A stretch of DNA of 9,353 bases from Thermoanaerobaculales bacterium (GTDB lineage: Bacteria; Acidobacteriota; Thermoanaerobaculia; Thermoanaerobaculales; Sulfomarinibacteraceae), in the NCBI GenBank assembly GCA_025456385.1, contig JALOKS010000267.1:1-9353 (forward strand), in the 5' to 3' direction. The notes beneath the pieces were generated by a model that saw only the letters and a list, made by a program, of their open reading frames with translations, had not been told where the DNA came from and did not search any database. Both the position numbers and the translations under genes were made by a program. Positions 1 to 6,372 of the stretch are shown in pieces. Each line of letters starts with the position of its first letter. Position 1 is the first letter of the stretch.

Positions 1-471
1 GCCGAGAGTCGCCGGCACCGCGATGCGCGCCCCGGCGAGCGCCGCGAGCCCGGCCGGCTCGCCCGCTCCCGAGCGGGTGATGACGATGGCGAAGCGGTCT
101 ACCGAGCGCACCACCTGGAGCCGGGCCTCGGCCCCGTATCGCGCGTTCGCCAGCACGTACGCGAAGGCCGGGATCCAGGCCACATCGGCCTGCCCGGCGC
201 CGAGGGCCTGGATCACCGCCGCGTAGCTGGTCGGCACCTGAGATCTGAGGGTCAACCCACTGTCGGCGCGGATGAAACGGGCGAGCTCGTCGCCGCGGCG
301 GACCAGGGTGCCCTGCTCCACCGAGGGCACGAAGAGCATCTGGACCGCCTGCTCGCCGCGGGCCTCGAGGAGCGCCCGGTGGCGGAGCCCCCACGCAAAG
401 GCCACGAGGAGCCCGATGACGACGAGCCACCCGACGCGCGGCAGCCAGGGTCTGGGACGGCGAGCCTCCAT
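1..471 (-). CDS. PhnD-like substrate-binding protein, membrane-anchored, N-terminal part (partial)
   Basis: Open reading frame without a stop as far as the left edge; 157 N-terminal residues are visible. Residues 11-29 are one hydrophobic segment with no cysteine, so the protein looks membrane-anchored, or exported with an uncleaved signal, and not a lipoprotein. Residues 45-157 have the first-lobe pattern of the phosphate/phosphonate-type (PhnD/SsuA/transferrin) binding fold: a strand MLFVPS, then VEQGTLVRRGDELARFI, then a segment with YAAVIQALGAGQADVAWI, and later FAIVITR. Binding proteins of this kind capture a small solute in the periplasm for an ABC importer, though standalone copies can be sensors. 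The ligand cannot be told, and no permease or ATPase is in view on this side. The start is uncertain: ATG at 471 or an in-frame ATG at 492, neither with a good Shine-Dalgarno. The family call is fairly sure, the function is not. Confidence 0.8.
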   Translation of the reverse strand, partial: MEARRPRPWLPRVGWLVVIGLLVAFAWGLRHRALLEARGEQAVQMLFVPSVEQGTLVRRGDELARFIRADSGLTLRSQVPTSYAAVIQALGAGQADVAWIPAFAYVLANARYGAEARLQVVRSVDRFAIVITRSGAGEPAGLAALAGARIAVPATLG

Positions 472-548
472 GATCGGCGGCGAGGGTAGCATGGCGAGAC
501 CGCAGCGACACGCGCCCCGCGGCCAAGCACCCGACGTACAATCGGCCC
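472..548. other. Divergent intergenic spacer
   Basis: This 77-bp spacer separates the leftward PhnD-like gene from the rightward VWFA-type gene. On the + strand it holds TACAAT at 537-542, directly before the ATG at 549. On the - strand TACCCT (plus positions 482-487) lies 11 nt before the ATG at 471 and could be the leftward -10 element, giving a leader of only a few bases. No -35 match was seen for either. Confidence 0.4.
537..542 (+). promoter_or_regulatory. Putative -10 element (TACAAT) of a leaderless promoter
   Basis: TACAAT matches the TANNNT -10 pattern and is followed by exactly six bases (CGGCCC) and then the ATG at 549. A start site about 7 nt after the -10 would put the mRNA 5' end at the start codon. 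No Shine-Dalgarno and no -35 box are visible. The same spacing recurs before the genes at 4701 (+) and 4507 (-). Confidence 0.5.
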
Positions 549-1458
549 ATGCGACCCAGGTGGCGGAGGCTCGGCGTGCTGCTGTCGGCGTGGGTCGCAC
601 CGGCACTCGGCGCGCCGTCGGCACAGGAGCTCCGGCCGCCCCCGTTCGGGGCCGAGATCGAGGTGCGGCGGGTGCTGACCGAGGTGCGGGTGGTCGGCTG
701 GCGGTCGAGTCGGTGCTCTGGGTGCCGGCGAGCGCCGACGCCGCTGCGGCCGCTCGGACGAGGGAGCCCGCCGTGACCCCGGCGGCGCCGCCGGAAGGGC
801 GGCTGATCGTCGTTCTCATCCAGGTCGATCCCGCCTTCCACCCCTCCCGCACCTCGGGACTGCTGCGGATGACGCCGCGGGCGGCGCAGTTCGTCGCCGG
901 CCTCGGTCCCGCCGACCGGGTCGCGGTGCTGGTCTTCCGCAGCCACCTGCAGCTGCGGGCCGACTTCAGCGACGACCTAGCCGGCGTGGCCGGGCTCCTG
1001 ACCTCGACCGAGGTGCTCGAGGGCAAGGCCCCGGCGCCGCGGGCGAGCGGGCCGTCGCTTGCGGAGCAGCTCTCCCCGGACGAGGCGAGGAACGCGGCCT
1101 CGATGGACAGCGCCCTCGAGCTCATCGGCCGGGCCCTCGCTCCCATCCCCGGACCGAAGTCGCTGGTGGTCTACGGCTATGCCCTGGGGAGCCTCACCGC
1201 GGGCCCCCGCATCACCCTCGACGACGGCTACCGGCGGGCGATGCGCGCCCTCACCGCCGGCCGGACGTCGGTCTTCGTGCTCGACATCACCCCGAGGTCG
1301 CGATGGCGAAGCTCGTGCGCGTGATCTCGAGCTACTACGAGCTGTCGCTCGTTCCGCCCCCGAGGCTCGGCGAGGAGTACTCGATCGAGGTCGCGGTGAA
1401 GCGCCCGCGGGTCGAGGTCCACGTCCGCCAGGAGCACCCCGCCCCCTCGATGTGGTGA
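549..1458 (+). pseudogene. VWFA-related secreted protein, disrupted by two frame-changing deletions
   Basis: The coding signal continues through three frames. Frame from 549 to about 695: a basic start, a signal-peptide-like stretch ending near APSAQE, then EVRRVLTEVRVV, the usual entry strand of VWFA-related proteins common in Acidobacteriota. Frame from about 695 to 1290: RLAVESVLWVPA, then RLIVVLIQVD, ADRVAVLVF, and SLVVYGYAL to SVFVLDIT, the core alpha/beta fold. Frame from about 1291 to 1458: PEVAMAKLVRVISSYYELSLVPP, then YSIEVAVKRPRVEV, the typical C-terminal strands. At both joins about 20-30 residues expected from the family are missing (the segment after the first strand, and the one between DIT and the last helix), so these look like deletions, not single-base slips. 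The canonical DxSxS metal site is not visible. A promoter-like TACAAT remains in front. Either a decayed gene or an assembly fault; intact homologues probably act outside the cytoplasm with unknown role. Confidence 0.7.
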
Positions 1459-1463
1459 TGTGG

Positions 1464-1469
1464 CATAAT
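1464..1469 (+). promoter_or_regulatory. Putative -10 element (CATAAT) for the lipoprotein gene
   Basis: CATAAT matches five of six bases of TATAAT and starts 6 bp after the stop of the broken upstream gene. A start near 1476 would give a leader of roughly 18 nt containing the Shine-Dalgarno. No convincing -35 box is visible 16-18 bp upstream. Confidence 0.4.
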
Positions 1470-1481
1470 CCGCCGACCTCT

Positions 1482-1490
1482 GGAGGTGAG
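1482..1490 (+). promoter_or_regulatory. Strong Shine-Dalgarno GGAGGTGAG
   Basis: GGAGGTGAG pairs well with the 3' end of 16S rRNA and sits 3 nt (about 6 nt from the GGAGG core) before ATG 1494. It fixes the lipoprotein start and excludes the much longer open frame that begins at 1059. Confidence 0.75.
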
Positions 1491-1493
1491 TCC

Positions 1494-2465
1494 ATGTCTC
1501 GTCTGCTCGACCGCTTCGCCCTGACCCTGCTCGTCTCGGTGCTCGTGCTGGGCTGCGCCCGCCGGGCGGACACCGTCGCGCCCGAGCCGCTGCTGCCCGA
1601 GACCCCGGACGGCACCGTCCTCGCGGTCGCGAAGCACCTTGCCGACCACGACCCCGGTATCCTCTGGGAGGCGCTGCCCCCAAGCTACCGGACCGACATC
1701 AACGACCTCACGCGGGCCTTCGCCGCCGCGATGGACGCCGAGCTCTACGACCGCTCGATGGCGCTCCTCCGGCGTGCGGTGGAGGTCCTGCAGGAGAAGC
1801 AGCCCATCATCCTCAGGAGCCAGACGGTGGCGGGCAGCGGGGTCGACGTCGCCGCCCTCGAGCGCGGCATGACCGGCGCCCTCGCCGCCGGCCATGCCCT
1901 CCTGACCAGCCCGGTCGCCACCCTCGAGGGCCTCGGTGCCATCGACTGGCAGAAGTTCCTGAGCACGACCGGCGGCCAGCTCATGACGCTCGCCGACGGC
2001 GCACCCGCAGCCGGCGCCGAGGCGCCGGCCGAGCAGCCGCTGGCGATGCTGCGCGGCCTCAAGGTGGAAACGGTGTCGACAACCGGCGATACGGCCGTCC
2101 TCCGCCTCACCTCCGGGGACCGCGAGCCCAAGGAGATCAAGCTCACAAGGGTCGAGGGCCGCTGGGTGCCGACCGAGATGGCCGAGCAGTGGCCGCAGAA
2201 GGTCGCCGAGGCGAAGGCCAAGCTCGCGGAGCTCACCCCCGAGCGCTTCGCCGAGCTCAAGCCGCAGGCCCTGATGGGCCTCGCCATGGCAGAGGGCTTC
2301 GTCGGCCAGGTCGCCGCCATCCAGACCCCCGAGGAGTTCGACGCCGCGGTCGGGCCGATGATCGAGGCCGTCATGGGCAACCTCGCGTTCCTGCCGCAGG
2401 GCGGGACAGAGGAGGAAACGCCGGCCGAGACGGAGGACGCGCCGCCGGCCGGCGAGGGCGGGTAG
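1494..2465 (+). CDS. Hypothetical lipoprotein, 323 aa
   Basis: The start is set by the Shine-Dalgarno just upstream. Residues 1-21 form a lipoprotein signal: basic n-region, hydrophobic core LTLLVSVLVLG and lipobox LVLG-C with the acylated cysteine at 21, so the product should be anchored in a membrane facing the periplasm or outside. Residues 30-165 look mainly helical. Residues 186-235 form a compact beta-rich unit (VETVSTTGDTAVLRL, then EIKLTRVEGRWVP, then EQWP), resembling small cystatin/NTF2-like add-on domains in which a tryptophan follows the last strands; I could not assign a family. The tail from about 304 is disordered and rich in Glu, Pro and Ala. It stands alone, between a broken VWFA-type gene and a convergent ABC exporter whose stop lies 3 bp away. 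Function unknown. The lipoprotein call is strong. Confidence 0.85.
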   Translation: MSRLLDRFALTLLVSVLVLGCARRADTVAPEPLLPETPDGTVLAVAKHLADHDPGILWEALPPSYRTDINDLTRAFAAAMDAELYDRSMALLRRAVEVLQEKQPIILRSQTVAGSGVDVAALERGMTGALAAGHALLTSPVATLEGLGAIDWQKFLSTTGGQLMTLADGAPAAGAEAPAEQPLAMLRGLKVETVSTTGDTAVLRLTSGDREPKEIKLTRVEGRWVPTEMAEQWPQKVAEAKAKLAELTPERFAELKPQALMGLAMAEGFVGQVAAIQTPEEFDAAVGPMIEAVMGNLAFLPQGGTEEETPAETEDAPPAGEGG

Positions 2466-2470
2466 CCCTC
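2454..2470. terminator. Hairpin spanning the stop codons of two convergent genes
   Basis: GAGGGC (2454-2459), loop GGGTA, GCCCTC (2465-2470) forms a perfect six-pair GC-rich stem. It covers the TAG of the lipoprotein gene (2463-2465) and reaches into the TGA of the permease gene (2471-2469 on the - strand). Being symmetric it could act in both directions. No T-tract follows on either strand, so an intrinsic terminator is not proven. Confidence 0.35.
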
Positions 2471-3824
2471 AGCGCCCGGCGAGGGCGTCCGCCGGATCGC
2501 CGGCCGCGGCCCGTCTCGCCGGCGCGAGCGCGCCCAGCGCGCAGGCGCCGACGGCCAACGCGACAACGGCGGCGAGCAGCGCCGGCTCGAAGGCGAAGAA
2601 GCTGTCCGGCTTGAAGGGCAGGTCGGGGAAGCGGGCCCCGGCGAAGGCGTCGGCAGCCGCGCCCGCGGCCAGCGCCGCGACCACGCCCAGGAGGCCGGCG
2701 ACCGCCCCCACCACCGCCGCCTCGAGCACCAGCAGGGCGCGGATGTCGCGCCGCCGCGCGCCGACGGCGCGCAGCACGCCGAGCTCGCGCCGCCGCACCA
2801 GCACCACGAGCCAGAGCACGTGCATGATGTGCGCGCTCGACACCGCCACCAGCACCACCCCGACCAGCGCGAGGGCTGCGGTGATGACGGCGGTCAGGAG
2901 GGCCGCCCGTCCGGCGCCGCGGTCGCTGACCTCGAGGCCGGAAGCCTCGACCGCCGCCACCACGCCCGGCAGGGCGTCCTTCGAGGCGATCTCCAGGATC
3001 GCCGAGTGGAAGCGCTCGCCGGCCGCCGGGCTGTCGAGACGGCGGTTGGCGCGGCGCACCTCGCCCAAGGGCAGACTGAGGCCGAGCGGGATCGCCCACT
3101 CCGACACACCGACCAGGCGGACCCGCTCACGCAGCGGGTCGGTGCTCGACGGCGCGAAGCTCGAGGCACCGATGATCAGCTCGAAGCTGAGGCCGGCGAT
3201 GGCATCCGGGTTGAGCTTCGGCAACCGGTAGGCGCGCCGCAGTGCGCCGTTGTACAGCTCGACGACCTGGGGCGAGACCACGGCCGGCAGGTACGGGCGG
3301 CAGATGCCCGCGCTGACCGCGCAGTAGGCATCCGGACCGCATTCCCCGTCGCGGCTGCAGGGGCGCTCGACGAAGCTCTCGCTCACCTCGCGGAAGGCCC
3401 CACCCAGCTCGCCGCTGAGCAGCTCGGGGTCGATGCCGTCGGCCACGACCTCGCTCTGCAGGCCGGCGCCGAAGACCGCCGCGCCGCCGACCGCCAGGGC
3501 CGGCACGGTCAAGCGCATCCGCGGCCGCACCGCGAGCACCCCCTCGATCTCCGCGAGCCGGCCGAGGTCGTCGGCCTCGAGCGCGTCGCGGCCGAGCGGC
3601 AGCCGGATGGCGAGGAGGTCGAGGTCGGCGCTGCGCGGGGCGACCTCCAGGCGATCGGCCGGGAAGACCTGCTCGAGCAGGACCCGCCGCACCTGCAGGC
3701 CGAGCGCGAGGAAGAACGCGAGCGCCGCGACGCCGAGGACGATGCCGACGGCGGCCATCGCGAAGTGGCGCCAGTGGCGCCGGAGGTCGGCGGCGACCAA
3801 CCGCGCCATCCCCCCGGGCGTCAT
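2469..3824 (-). CDS. MacB/FtsX-type ABC transporter permease with a cysteine-rich insert
   Basis: The 451-residue protein has the MacB/LolC layout: a cytoplasmic start, a membrane helix at about 21-45, a long periplasmic domain at 46-305, then three helices at about 308-340, 363-393 and 413-436. The FtsX signature is clear at 345-380 (RRRELGVLRAVGARRRDIRA and the following helix). Such permeases pair with a LolD/MacB ATPase and pull substrates from the inner membrane or drive periplasmic partners. Within the periplasmic domain residues 156-175 hold four cysteines spaced C-x5-C-x5-C-x6-C, unusual for this family. The start ATG overlaps the ATPase stop as ATGA, and GGGAGGG lies 3 nt upstream, which supports translational coupling and this start over the second Met at residue 6. 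The substrate is unknown; lipoprotein export and peptide or drug efflux are both possible. Confidence 0.9.
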   Translation of the reverse strand: MTPGGMARLVAADLRRHWRHFAMAAVGIVLGVAALAFFLALGLQVRRVLLEQVFPADRLEVAPRSADLDLLAIRLPLGRDALEADDLGRLAEIEGVLAVRPRMRLTVPALAVGGAAVFGAGLQSEVVADGIDPELLSGELGGAFREVSESFVERPCSRDGECGPDAYCAVSAGICRPYLPAVVSPQVVELYNGALRRAYRLPKLNPDAIAGLSFELIIGASSFAPSSTDPLRERVRLVGVSEWAIPLGLSLPLGEVRRANRRLDSPAAGERFHSAILEIASKDALPGVVAAVEASGLEVSDRGAGRAALLTAVITAALALVGVVLVAVSSAHIMHVLWLVVLVRRRELGVLRAVGARRRDIRALLVLEAAVVGAVAGLLGVVAALAAGAAADAFAGARFPDLPFKPDSFFAFEPALLAAVVALAVGACALGALAPARRAAAGDPADALAGR

Positions 3825-4507
3825 CGGCCCTCCCGGGCGGCCTCGTGCAGCACCCCGTCGCGCAGCTCGAGGACGCGTGAGCCGGCCGCCGCGATCGCGT
3901 CGTCGTGCGTCGCCGCGACGACGGTGAGGCGGCCGGCGGCGTGCAGGCCCGCGATGAGGTCGACCACCGCAGCTCCCGTCTCGGCGTCCAGGTTGCCCGT
4001 CGGCTCGTCGCAGAGCAGCAGCTCCGGCTCGAGGAAGAGCGCCCGAGCCAGCGCCACCCGCTGCCGCTCGCCACCGGAGAGCGTCGACGCCCGCCGGCCC
4101 GCAGCGCCGCCGAGGCCGACCGCCTCGAGCACCTCGTCCGCGCGGCGCCGCAGCCGGGCGCGATCGCCCCGCCCGCCGCGGTCGAAGTGCGCGGCGAGAG
4201 CGACGTTGTCGGCGCAGCTCAGGTGGTCGAGCAGCTGCGAGTCCTGGAACACGAGCCCCACCTTGCGGTTGCGGTAGGCTGCGAGCTCCGCGTCCGGCAG
4301 GCCGCGCAGGCTCCCGCCGCCGACCTCGAGCTCGCCTTCGAAGGAGGTGTCGAGGCCGCCGATGAGGTTGAGCAGCGTCGTCTTGCCGGAGCCCGAGCGG
4401 CCGACAACGGACGCGAACTCCCCCGCGGCGACCTCGAGATCGATGCCGCGCAGCACCTCCACTCCGGACCCCGGATAGCGCTTGCGGACGCCCGTCATCC
4501 GAATCAC
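3821..4507 (-). CDS. ABC transporter ATP-binding protein, LolD/MacB type
   Basis: The 228-residue length is typical for LolD-like ATPases. All motifs are present: Walker A GRSGSGKT (36-43), Q-loop Gln88, signature LSGGE (143-147), Walker B LLLCDE (163-168, catalytic Glu168), D-loop NLD (172-174) and switch His201. It should hydrolyse ATP at the cytoplasmic face to power the permease encoded directly after it with a 4-nt overlap. The start is taken as GTG at 4507 because TACACT ends exactly 6 nt before it, giving a leaderless message; the alternative is ATG at 4498, three codons in. No Shine-Dalgarno precedes either. The cassette appears complete with these two genes, as no periplasmic adaptor (MacA/HlyD-like) is next to it. 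The ATPase call is very sure; the transported substrate is unknown. Confidence 0.95.
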   Translation of the reverse strand: MIRMTGVRKRYPGSGVEVLRGIDLEVAAGEFASVVGRSGSGKTTLLNLIGGLDTSFEGELEVGGGSLRGLPDAELAAYRNRKVGLVFQDSQLLDHLSCADNVALAAHFDRGGRGDRARLRRRADEVLEAVGLGGAAGRRASTLSGGERQRVALARALFLEPELLLCDEPTGNLDAETGAAVVDLIAGLHAAGRLTVVAATHDDAIAAAGSRVLELRDGVLHEAAREGR

Positions 4508-4513
4508 GGCTGC

Positions 4514-4519
4514 AGTGTA
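4514..4519 (-). promoter_or_regulatory. Putative -10 element (TACACT) of a leaderless promoter for the ABC operon
   Basis: Read on the - strand, TACACT is followed by GCAGCC (six bases) and GTG at 4507. No Shine-Dalgarno is present. The TTTTGAG heptads begin only 11 bp upstream of this box (one degenerate heptad earlier if GTTCCAG is counted), in the zone where a -35 contact or an activator would sit. The hexamer is identical to the one in front of the divergent HAD gene. Confidence 0.5.
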
Positions 4520-4523
4520 GACG

Positions 4524-4572
4524 GTTCCAGTTTTGAGTTTCGAGTTTTGAGTTTTGAGTGTCGAGTTCCGGG
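4524..4572 (+). repeat. TTTTGAG heptanucleotide array (copy A)
   Basis: Seven tandem heptads in register: a degenerate GTTCCAG, then TTTTGAG, TTTCGAG, TTTTGAG, TTTTGAG, TGTCGAG and a degenerate TTCCGGG. The same unit in reverse complement (CTCAAAA) lies at 6430-6457. In both places the array reads CTCAAAA in the direction of the nearest downstream gene. Confidence 0.85.
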
Positions 4573-4599
4573 TCTTCAGGGGCTCACAGTCGCGGCGGG

Positions 4600-4611
4600 T
4601 TCAACGTTGAA
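4600..4611. repeat. AACGTT palindrome TTCAACGTTGAA
   Basis: A perfect 12-bp palindrome followed by a further ACGTTCG. It belongs to the same word family as the larger palindromic cluster at 7752-7800. Confidence 0.7.
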
Positions 4612-4643
4612 CGTTCGCGCGACCCCGAAGCCACGATGCGTGA

Positions 4644-4678
4644 AAATTCGAAATCCGAAATTCGAAATTCGAAATCAG
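4644..4678 (+). repeat. AAATTCG heptanucleotide array (copy A)
   Basis: Five tandem heptads: AAATTCG, AAATCCG, AAATTCG, AAATTCG, AAATCAG. It ends 10 bp before the TACACT box of the HAD gene. Two further five-heptad copies, both in opposite orientation, are at 6305-6339 and 7834-7868. Confidence 0.9.
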
Positions 4679-4688
4679 CCGCTTCCGC

Positions 4689-4694
4689 TACACT
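4689..4694 (+). promoter_or_regulatory. Putative -10 element (TACACT) of a leaderless promoter for the HAD-xthA operon
   Basis: TACACT is followed by six bases (CCCCCG) and GTG at 4701, the same geometry and the same hexamer as on the other strand at 4519-4514. No Shine-Dalgarno precedes the GTG. Confidence 0.5.
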
Positions 4695-4700
4695 CCCCCG

Positions 4701-5462
4701 GTGCGCGTCCTCGCCCTCGACTTCGACGGCGTCCTCTGCGACTCATCGCGCGAGGTGCTGGTGGTCGCGGTCGACGCCTATGCCTCCCTGCAGCCGGCCT
4801 CGGCGCTGCTGCCCGGGCTCAGGAAGCTCCGCGGCCGGGCCCTCGCCGGCGACCAGAGCTTCCGCCGCGATCCCCTGTACCGCCGCTTCGCCGAGCTGCT
4901 GCCGCTCGGCAACCGCGCCGAGGACTTCGGGGTCGCGCTGTGGGCCATCGACGGCGGTCTCCGGGTCCTCGACCAGGCGGGTTACGACGCGGCCCACCGA
5001 CACGTCGGCGGAGCCTGGCGCGACGCCTTCCACGACCGCTTCTACGCCGCCCGGGACGCGCTGCGCGCCGCGGACGTCGAGGGCTGGCGGCGCCTCCACC
5101 TCCCCTACTCCGGCCTCGCCGAGACGCTGCGGGGCCGCGGCAGCGCGTGGCGCTGCGCGGTCGCGACGGCGAAGGACGGCCGCTCGGTGCGGCTGCTGCT
5201 CGCGGACCTCGGCCTCGAGGGCGTCATCGACCCCGGCCTCATCCTCGACAAGGAGACGGGCGTCGACAAGACGAGCCACCTCAGAGAGCTCAGCGCGCGC
5301 ACCGAGGTCAACCACCTCGCGAAGGCGGCGAGCCTCGGCGTGCGGCCGGTGCTCGCGGGCTGGGGCTTCAACACGCCGCGCGAGCACGACCTCGCCAGAG
5401 CGCTCGGCTATCCTGTCGCCACGCTGGCGACGGCCGGCGAGATCCTGTTTGATGGAGTATGA
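4701..5462 (+). CDS. HAD-superfamily hydrolase, apparently lacking motif IV
   Basis: The 253-residue protein starts with HAD motif I, DFDGVLCDS (nucleophile Asp7, acid/base Asp9). Residues 15-135 form a large helical cap, motif II is Thr156 in AVATAKDG, and the motif III lysine is probably Lys190 in DKETGVDK. HAD phosphatases normally have two acidic residues (motif IV, often VDD) before the last conserved helix. Here the text runs from HLRELSAR straight into TEVNHLAKAASLGVRPVLAGWG, so the strand with the acidic pair seems to be missing, by an in-frame loss of about a dozen residues near 5298. Without it Mg2+ binding should be poor, so activity is doubtful. The family would hydrolyse a small phosphate ester in the cytoplasm; the substrate is unknown. 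The GTG start is chosen because it begins at motif I and fits the promoter spacing. Its stop overlaps the xthA start. Confidence 0.85.
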   Translation: MRVLALDFDGVLCDSSREVLVVAVDAYASLQPASALLPGLRKLRGRALAGDQSFRRDPLYRRFAELLPLGNRAEDFGVALWAIDGGLRVLDQAGYDAAHRHVGGAWRDAFHDRFYAARDALRAADVEGWRRLHLPYSGLAETLRGRGSAWRCAVATAKDGRSVRLLLADLGLEGVIDPGLILDKETGVDKTSHLRELSARTEVNHLAKAASLGVRPVLAGWGFNTPREHDLARALGYPVATLATAGEILFDGV

Positions 5463-6259
5463 CGGTGACGGCGAAGCGAACGACCCTCCGCCTCTTCAGC
5501 TGGAACGTCAACGGCCTGCGCTCCTGCGCCGGCAAGGGCTTTCTCGACTGGTTGGCCGCGGCGCGGCCCGACGTCCTCGGCCTGCAGGAGACCCGGGTGC
5601 TGCCCGAGCAGCTGCCGGACGAGCTCCGCAGCCCGGACGGCTACTCGAGCCACTTCCACTCCGCGGAGCGCAAGGGGTACTCCGGCGTCGCCCTGCTGGC
5701 GCGGACCGCGCCACGCAGCGTGCTCCTCGGCGGCCTCGGCGAGCCGCGCTTCGATTCCGAGGGCCGGCTCATCATCGCCGACTACGGCGACTTCCTCTTC
5801 TACACCGGCTACTTCCCGAACGGAGGCAGCGACCTCAGCCGCGTGCCCTACAAGCTCGAGTTCTCGGAGGCGGTCCTGCAGCATGCCGAGGCCCAGCGCC
5901 GCGCCGGCCGCAGCATCGTCATCTGCGGCGACATCAACACCGCCCACCGGGAGATCGACCTCGCCAACCCGAAATCGAACCAGAAGAACACCGGCTTCCT
6001 GCCCGAGGAGCGGGCCTGGGTGAGCCGCTTCCTCGACCACGGCTACCTCGACATCTTCCGCCGCCTGTACCCGGAGCGCGCCGGCGCCTACACCTGGTGG
6101 AGCAACCGGGCCGGCGTGCGCGAGCGCAACGTCGGCTGGCGGATCGATGCCTTCTACATCTCGCCCGAGCTCGAGGACCGGGTGGTCGACGCGCGGATCC
6201 ACTCCGAGGTCACGGGCAGCGACCACTGCCCGATCGAGCTGGAGGTCGCGCGCCCGTGA
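5459..6259 (+). CDS. xthA: Exodeoxyribonuclease III / AP endonuclease
   Basis: The 266-residue length and full motif set match the ExoIII family of the exonuclease/endonuclease/phosphatase fold: SWNVNGLR (14-21, Mg2+-side Asn), LQETR (42-46, metal-binding Glu44), YFPNG (118-122, catalytic Tyr), ICGDINTAH (155-163, Asp158 and Asn160), WRIDAFYIS (227-235) and GSDHCPIELEV (253-263, Asp255-His256 pair). The enzyme cuts the backbone 5' to abasic sites and removes 3' blocking groups and nucleotides from duplex DNA. It is intact, unlike its upstream partner. The ATG overlaps the HAD stop as ATGA; the only purine-rich site (GGAG, 5454-5457) is too close to the ATG to work well, so translation probably depends on coupling. 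An Fpg glycosylase gene lies 0.7 kb downstream and makes ends this enzyme can process. Confidence 0.96.
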   Translation: MTVTAKRTTLRLFSWNVNGLRSCAGKGFLDWLAAARPDVLGLQETRVLPEQLPDELRSPDGYSSHFHSAERKGYSGVALLARTAPRSVLLGGLGEPRFDSEGRLIIADYGDFLFYTGYFPNGGSDLSRVPYKLEFSEAVLQHAEAQRRAGRSIVICGDINTAHREIDLANPKSNQKNTGFLPEERAWVSRFLDHGYLDIFRRLYPERAGAYTWWSNRAGVRERNVGWRIDAFYISPELEDRVVDARIHSEVTGSDHCPIELEVARP

Positions 6260-6304
6260 AGAGGGACCTGCCTGCAGCGGCTGCTTTCGCGCGAGCTCCA
6301 GCTC

Positions 6305-6339
6305 GATTTCGGATTTCGAATTTCGGATTTCGGATTTCC
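6305..6339 (-). repeat. AAATTCG-family heptad array (copy B, inverted)
   Basis: On the + strand: GATTTCG, GATTTCG, AATTTCG, GATTTCG, GATTTCC. Like copies A and C it has five heptads (35 bp). It lies 46 bp after the xthA stop. Confidence 0.9.
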
Positions 6340-6372
6340 GCCCGCCCGCCCACCCGGATGCGAGATGCGCTC

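Larger units (their letters stand above)
4508..4700. other. Divergent spacer packed with three short-repeat families
   Basis: This 193-bp spacer lies between the leftward ABC operon and the rightward HAD gene. In order it holds the leftward -10 box, an array of TTTTGAG heptads (4524-4572), an AACGTT palindrome (4600-4611), an array of AAATTCG heptads (4644-4678) and the rightward -10 box. No open frame looks real here. The AT-rich islands contrast strongly with the flanking genes. Confidence 0.8.

Noticed and set aside
680..1300. Programmed frameshifting in the VWFA-type gene
   Set aside because: No slippery heptamer or downstream pseudoknot was seen, and conserved segments are missing at both joins, so a frameshift alone would not restore the protein.
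272..1324. A continuous 350-codon + frame beginning at 272 as one gene
   Set aside because: Its first part overlaps the leftward PhnD-like gene and has shadow-like composition. Only the part from about 695 carries VWFA-type text, and the true N-terminus is in another frame from 549.
1059..1493. Upstream extension of the lipoprotein frame to 1059
   Set aside because: The Shine-Dalgarno, lipoprotein signal and promoter all place the start at 1494; the extension overlaps the VWFA-type sequence in a different frame.
2820..4277. Long + strand open frame opposite the ABC genes
   Set aside because: It is the complement of two genes with complete motifs and is expected in very GC-rich DNA.
4524..4678. 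CRISPR array
   Set aside because: The units are 7 bp in direct contact with no spacers, and there are no cas genes.
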